A DNA stretch of 47,146 nucleotides from a virus. Of this stretch, positions 45,951 to 47,146 are shown piece after piece. The translations under genes and the position numbers were made by a program. Location: IMG/VR virus record IMGVR_UViG_3300027977_000059, positions 1 through 47,146 of that record; one strand, 5' to 3'. The notes below the pieces were generated by a model. That model was not told where the DNA came from. It ran no database searches and saw only the letters and a program-made list of their open reading frames with translations. Positions within the stretch are counted from its first letter, which is position 1. Each line of letters starts with the position of its first letter.

Positions 45951-47146
45951 ATGAGTTGTCCTTGTCCATCGGGTTATACCCCAACCATAGATTCAGATGC
46001 CTGTATGTATACCATAACCGCAGCAACAAGTGGTGGTTCATTTTTTTATACCGCAACAACTGGTAGTGTTAATACAGTGTATGATGCGTATGGTGTTATT
46101 TTTTATGAAGACATTACAAATCTTTCATTCCCAATAACAAATTCAGGTTCAACTACTTCAGCATATACTGAAAATGGGACATTACTTTTTAATACGCAAT
46201 TTTTAGTTGATAATAGTGGAAGGATTTTAAATATTCAAGCTGGTGGTCAAGGTTTTACACCTTCACCGTATTTTGGACCACCTATTTTAACAAATTCACT
46301 TTGGGGTAGTGGAACTACAATAACCGGTAGATTAAATAATGCTGGAATATGGGTTTCAAGTGGTGCAACAGCACCTCCATATGATGAATATATTGGGTTT
46401 TCATATTGTTTAGATATACCAATTGGTGGTACATATTATATTGCGGTTTCAGGTGACGATTATTTTAGATTTAAAATTAATGGTAATCTGGTTTATCAAT
46501 CAATTTCAACTTTTCCTGGTACATCTATTGCTCAAGGTTATGGCACTGTATTTTTGAGTGTTTTTCCATATACATTTACTTCAGGGTTGAATATAATCGA
46601 AATGGAGAATTTAAACCTTACATTATCTCCAGCAAGTTTTGTTGCTGAAATATATAGTGGTTCAGTCTCAACATTAAGTGGTTATACTAGTTATTCTCAA
46701 TTAAGTGCTGATACTTTGTTTTCAACATTAAATTTTGTTGGTCAAGATATACTTTTATCCGAAAGTGGCGCAACATCCAACACTGGTTATACTTGTCCAA
46801 GTGGATATTCTTTATATACTTGTAGTGGTACACCATATTGTGTTCTAATTGATAAAACCGATATTGTTAATTATTGTGTTAATGACACAGGATTGGGTTA
46901 TGATGATTATTTCAAGTATGGTGGAATTCATAACTCTGAACCTTATTGGAGTGGTGAAACAAATGGTTATGTTATCTATTATACAACTGGTGGAACTTGG
47001 TGTTTATCAACAATATTAGATGGAACTTGTTTATTGGAGGGACCTGATCCTTGTAACTCAGTTTGTCCTGATTTGTGTGACACTTATGTATTCAGTGGTG
47101 CTTGTCCCACTCCTACTCCAACCCCAACTGTTAATTGTTCCGTATT
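45951..47146 (+). CDS. Large Cys-rich tail/fibre-type protein, 5' part
   Basis: 398 codons open to the window edge. It starts MSCPCPSGYTPTIDSDAC and continues with beta-strand-rich, Ser/Thr/Gly/Tyr-rich sequence, a PA14-like stretch (YYIAVSGDDYFRFKINGNLV) and repeated Cys pairs (TCPSGYSLYTCSGTPYC, CNSVCPDLCDTY). It then enters a PTPTPTPTVNC proline-threonine linker. This is typical of large tail or adhesion proteins of Bacteroidota phages. The C-terminus and full length are unknown. Confidence 0.75.
   Translation, partial: MSCPCPSGYTPTIDSDACMYTITAATSGGSFFYTATTGSVNTVYDAYGVIFYEDITNLSFPITNSGSTTSAYTENGTLLFNTQFLVDNSGRILNIQAGGQGFTPSPYFGPPILTNSLWGSGTTITGRLNNAGIWVSSGATAPPYDEYIGFSYCLDIPIGGTYYIAVSGDDYFRFKINGNLVYQSISTFPGTSIAQGYGTVFLSVFPYTFTSGLNIIEMENLNLTLSPASFVAEIYSGSVSTLSGYTSYSQLSADTLFSTLNFVGQDILLSESGATSNTGYTCPSGYSLYTCSGTPYCVLIDKTDIVNYCVNDTGLGYDDYFKYGGIHNSEPYWSGETNGYVIYYTTGGTWCLSTILDGTCLLEGPDPCNSVCPDLCDTYVFSGACPTPTPTPTVNCSV

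Overview
The window looks like part of a large tailed-phage genome (Caudoviricetes) whose host is probably a Bacteroidota bacterium, perhaps a flavobacterium. The evidence for this is the very AT-rich sequence, starts without Shine-Dalgarno sites, densely packed genes with ATGA-type overlaps nearly all on the minus strand, a short RpoD-like sigma factor, a histone-H1-like protein of the Bacteroidota Hc1 type, and T4-type replication and recombination genes (gp46/gp47-like nuclease, DnaG-like primase, Dam). No portal, capsid or terminase gene lies inside the window. No tRNA, rRNA or CRISPR array was seen.

Layout from left to right. 1-4.2 kb: an interrupted DHH phosphoesterase, three cytosine-5-methyltransferase-like genes and a DUF3310 gene. 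4.2-9.3 kb: acidic coiled-coil and leader-bearing proteins, a GIY-YIG homing endonuclease on the plus strand, and a possible virion surface protein. 9.4-15.3 kb: glutaredoxin, thioredoxin, a PcfJ-like protein, a DUF932 gene, small genes preceded by a three-copy upstream element, and a leucine-rich-repeat protein. 15.4-18.8 kb: DnaJ, small membrane proteins and a histone-like protein. 18.8-23.2 kb: probable prohead or virion-internal proteins followed by a lysis cassette (amidase, four-helix membrane protein, spanin-like protein). 23.3-24.6 kb: sigma factor. 24.7-28.5 kb: a gp46/SbcC-like gene broken into two by a split intein, with a homing endonuclease gene between the halves. 28.7-36.3 kb: small genes, a lone ABC-exporter membrane domain, a fourth C5-methyltransferase-like gene, Dam and gp47-like nuclease. 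36.4-41.4 kb: a restriction-modification-like island (adenine methyltransferase, GIY-YIG/SF2 helicase fusion, DUF3892, membrane protein) bounded by long inverted repeats. 41.4-47.1 kb: an attC-like palindrome, N-formylglutamate amidohydrolase, a frameshifted gene, RecB-like nuclease, primase and, on the plus strand, the start of tail-type genes.

Four things stand out. First, the gp46-like gene is a 'fractured gene': a 29-residue intein N-fragment and a 122-residue C-fragment interrupt the Walker A loop, and a Vsr-like endonuclease gene sits between the halves. Second, at least seven otherwise unrelated proteins begin with a basic amphipathic helix ending in [L/I]-x-E. That resembles T4 capsid-targeting sequences cut by the prohead protease and would mark them as virion-packaged proteins. 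Third, the inverted-repeat-bounded island may be a phage-borne defence or modification system. Fourth, two signal classes precede transcription units (a TATTTATA-like octamer 11-15 bases before the start, and a 53-base GTATTGTAAGTT element), and at least two genes have their start codon buried in a perfect hairpin.
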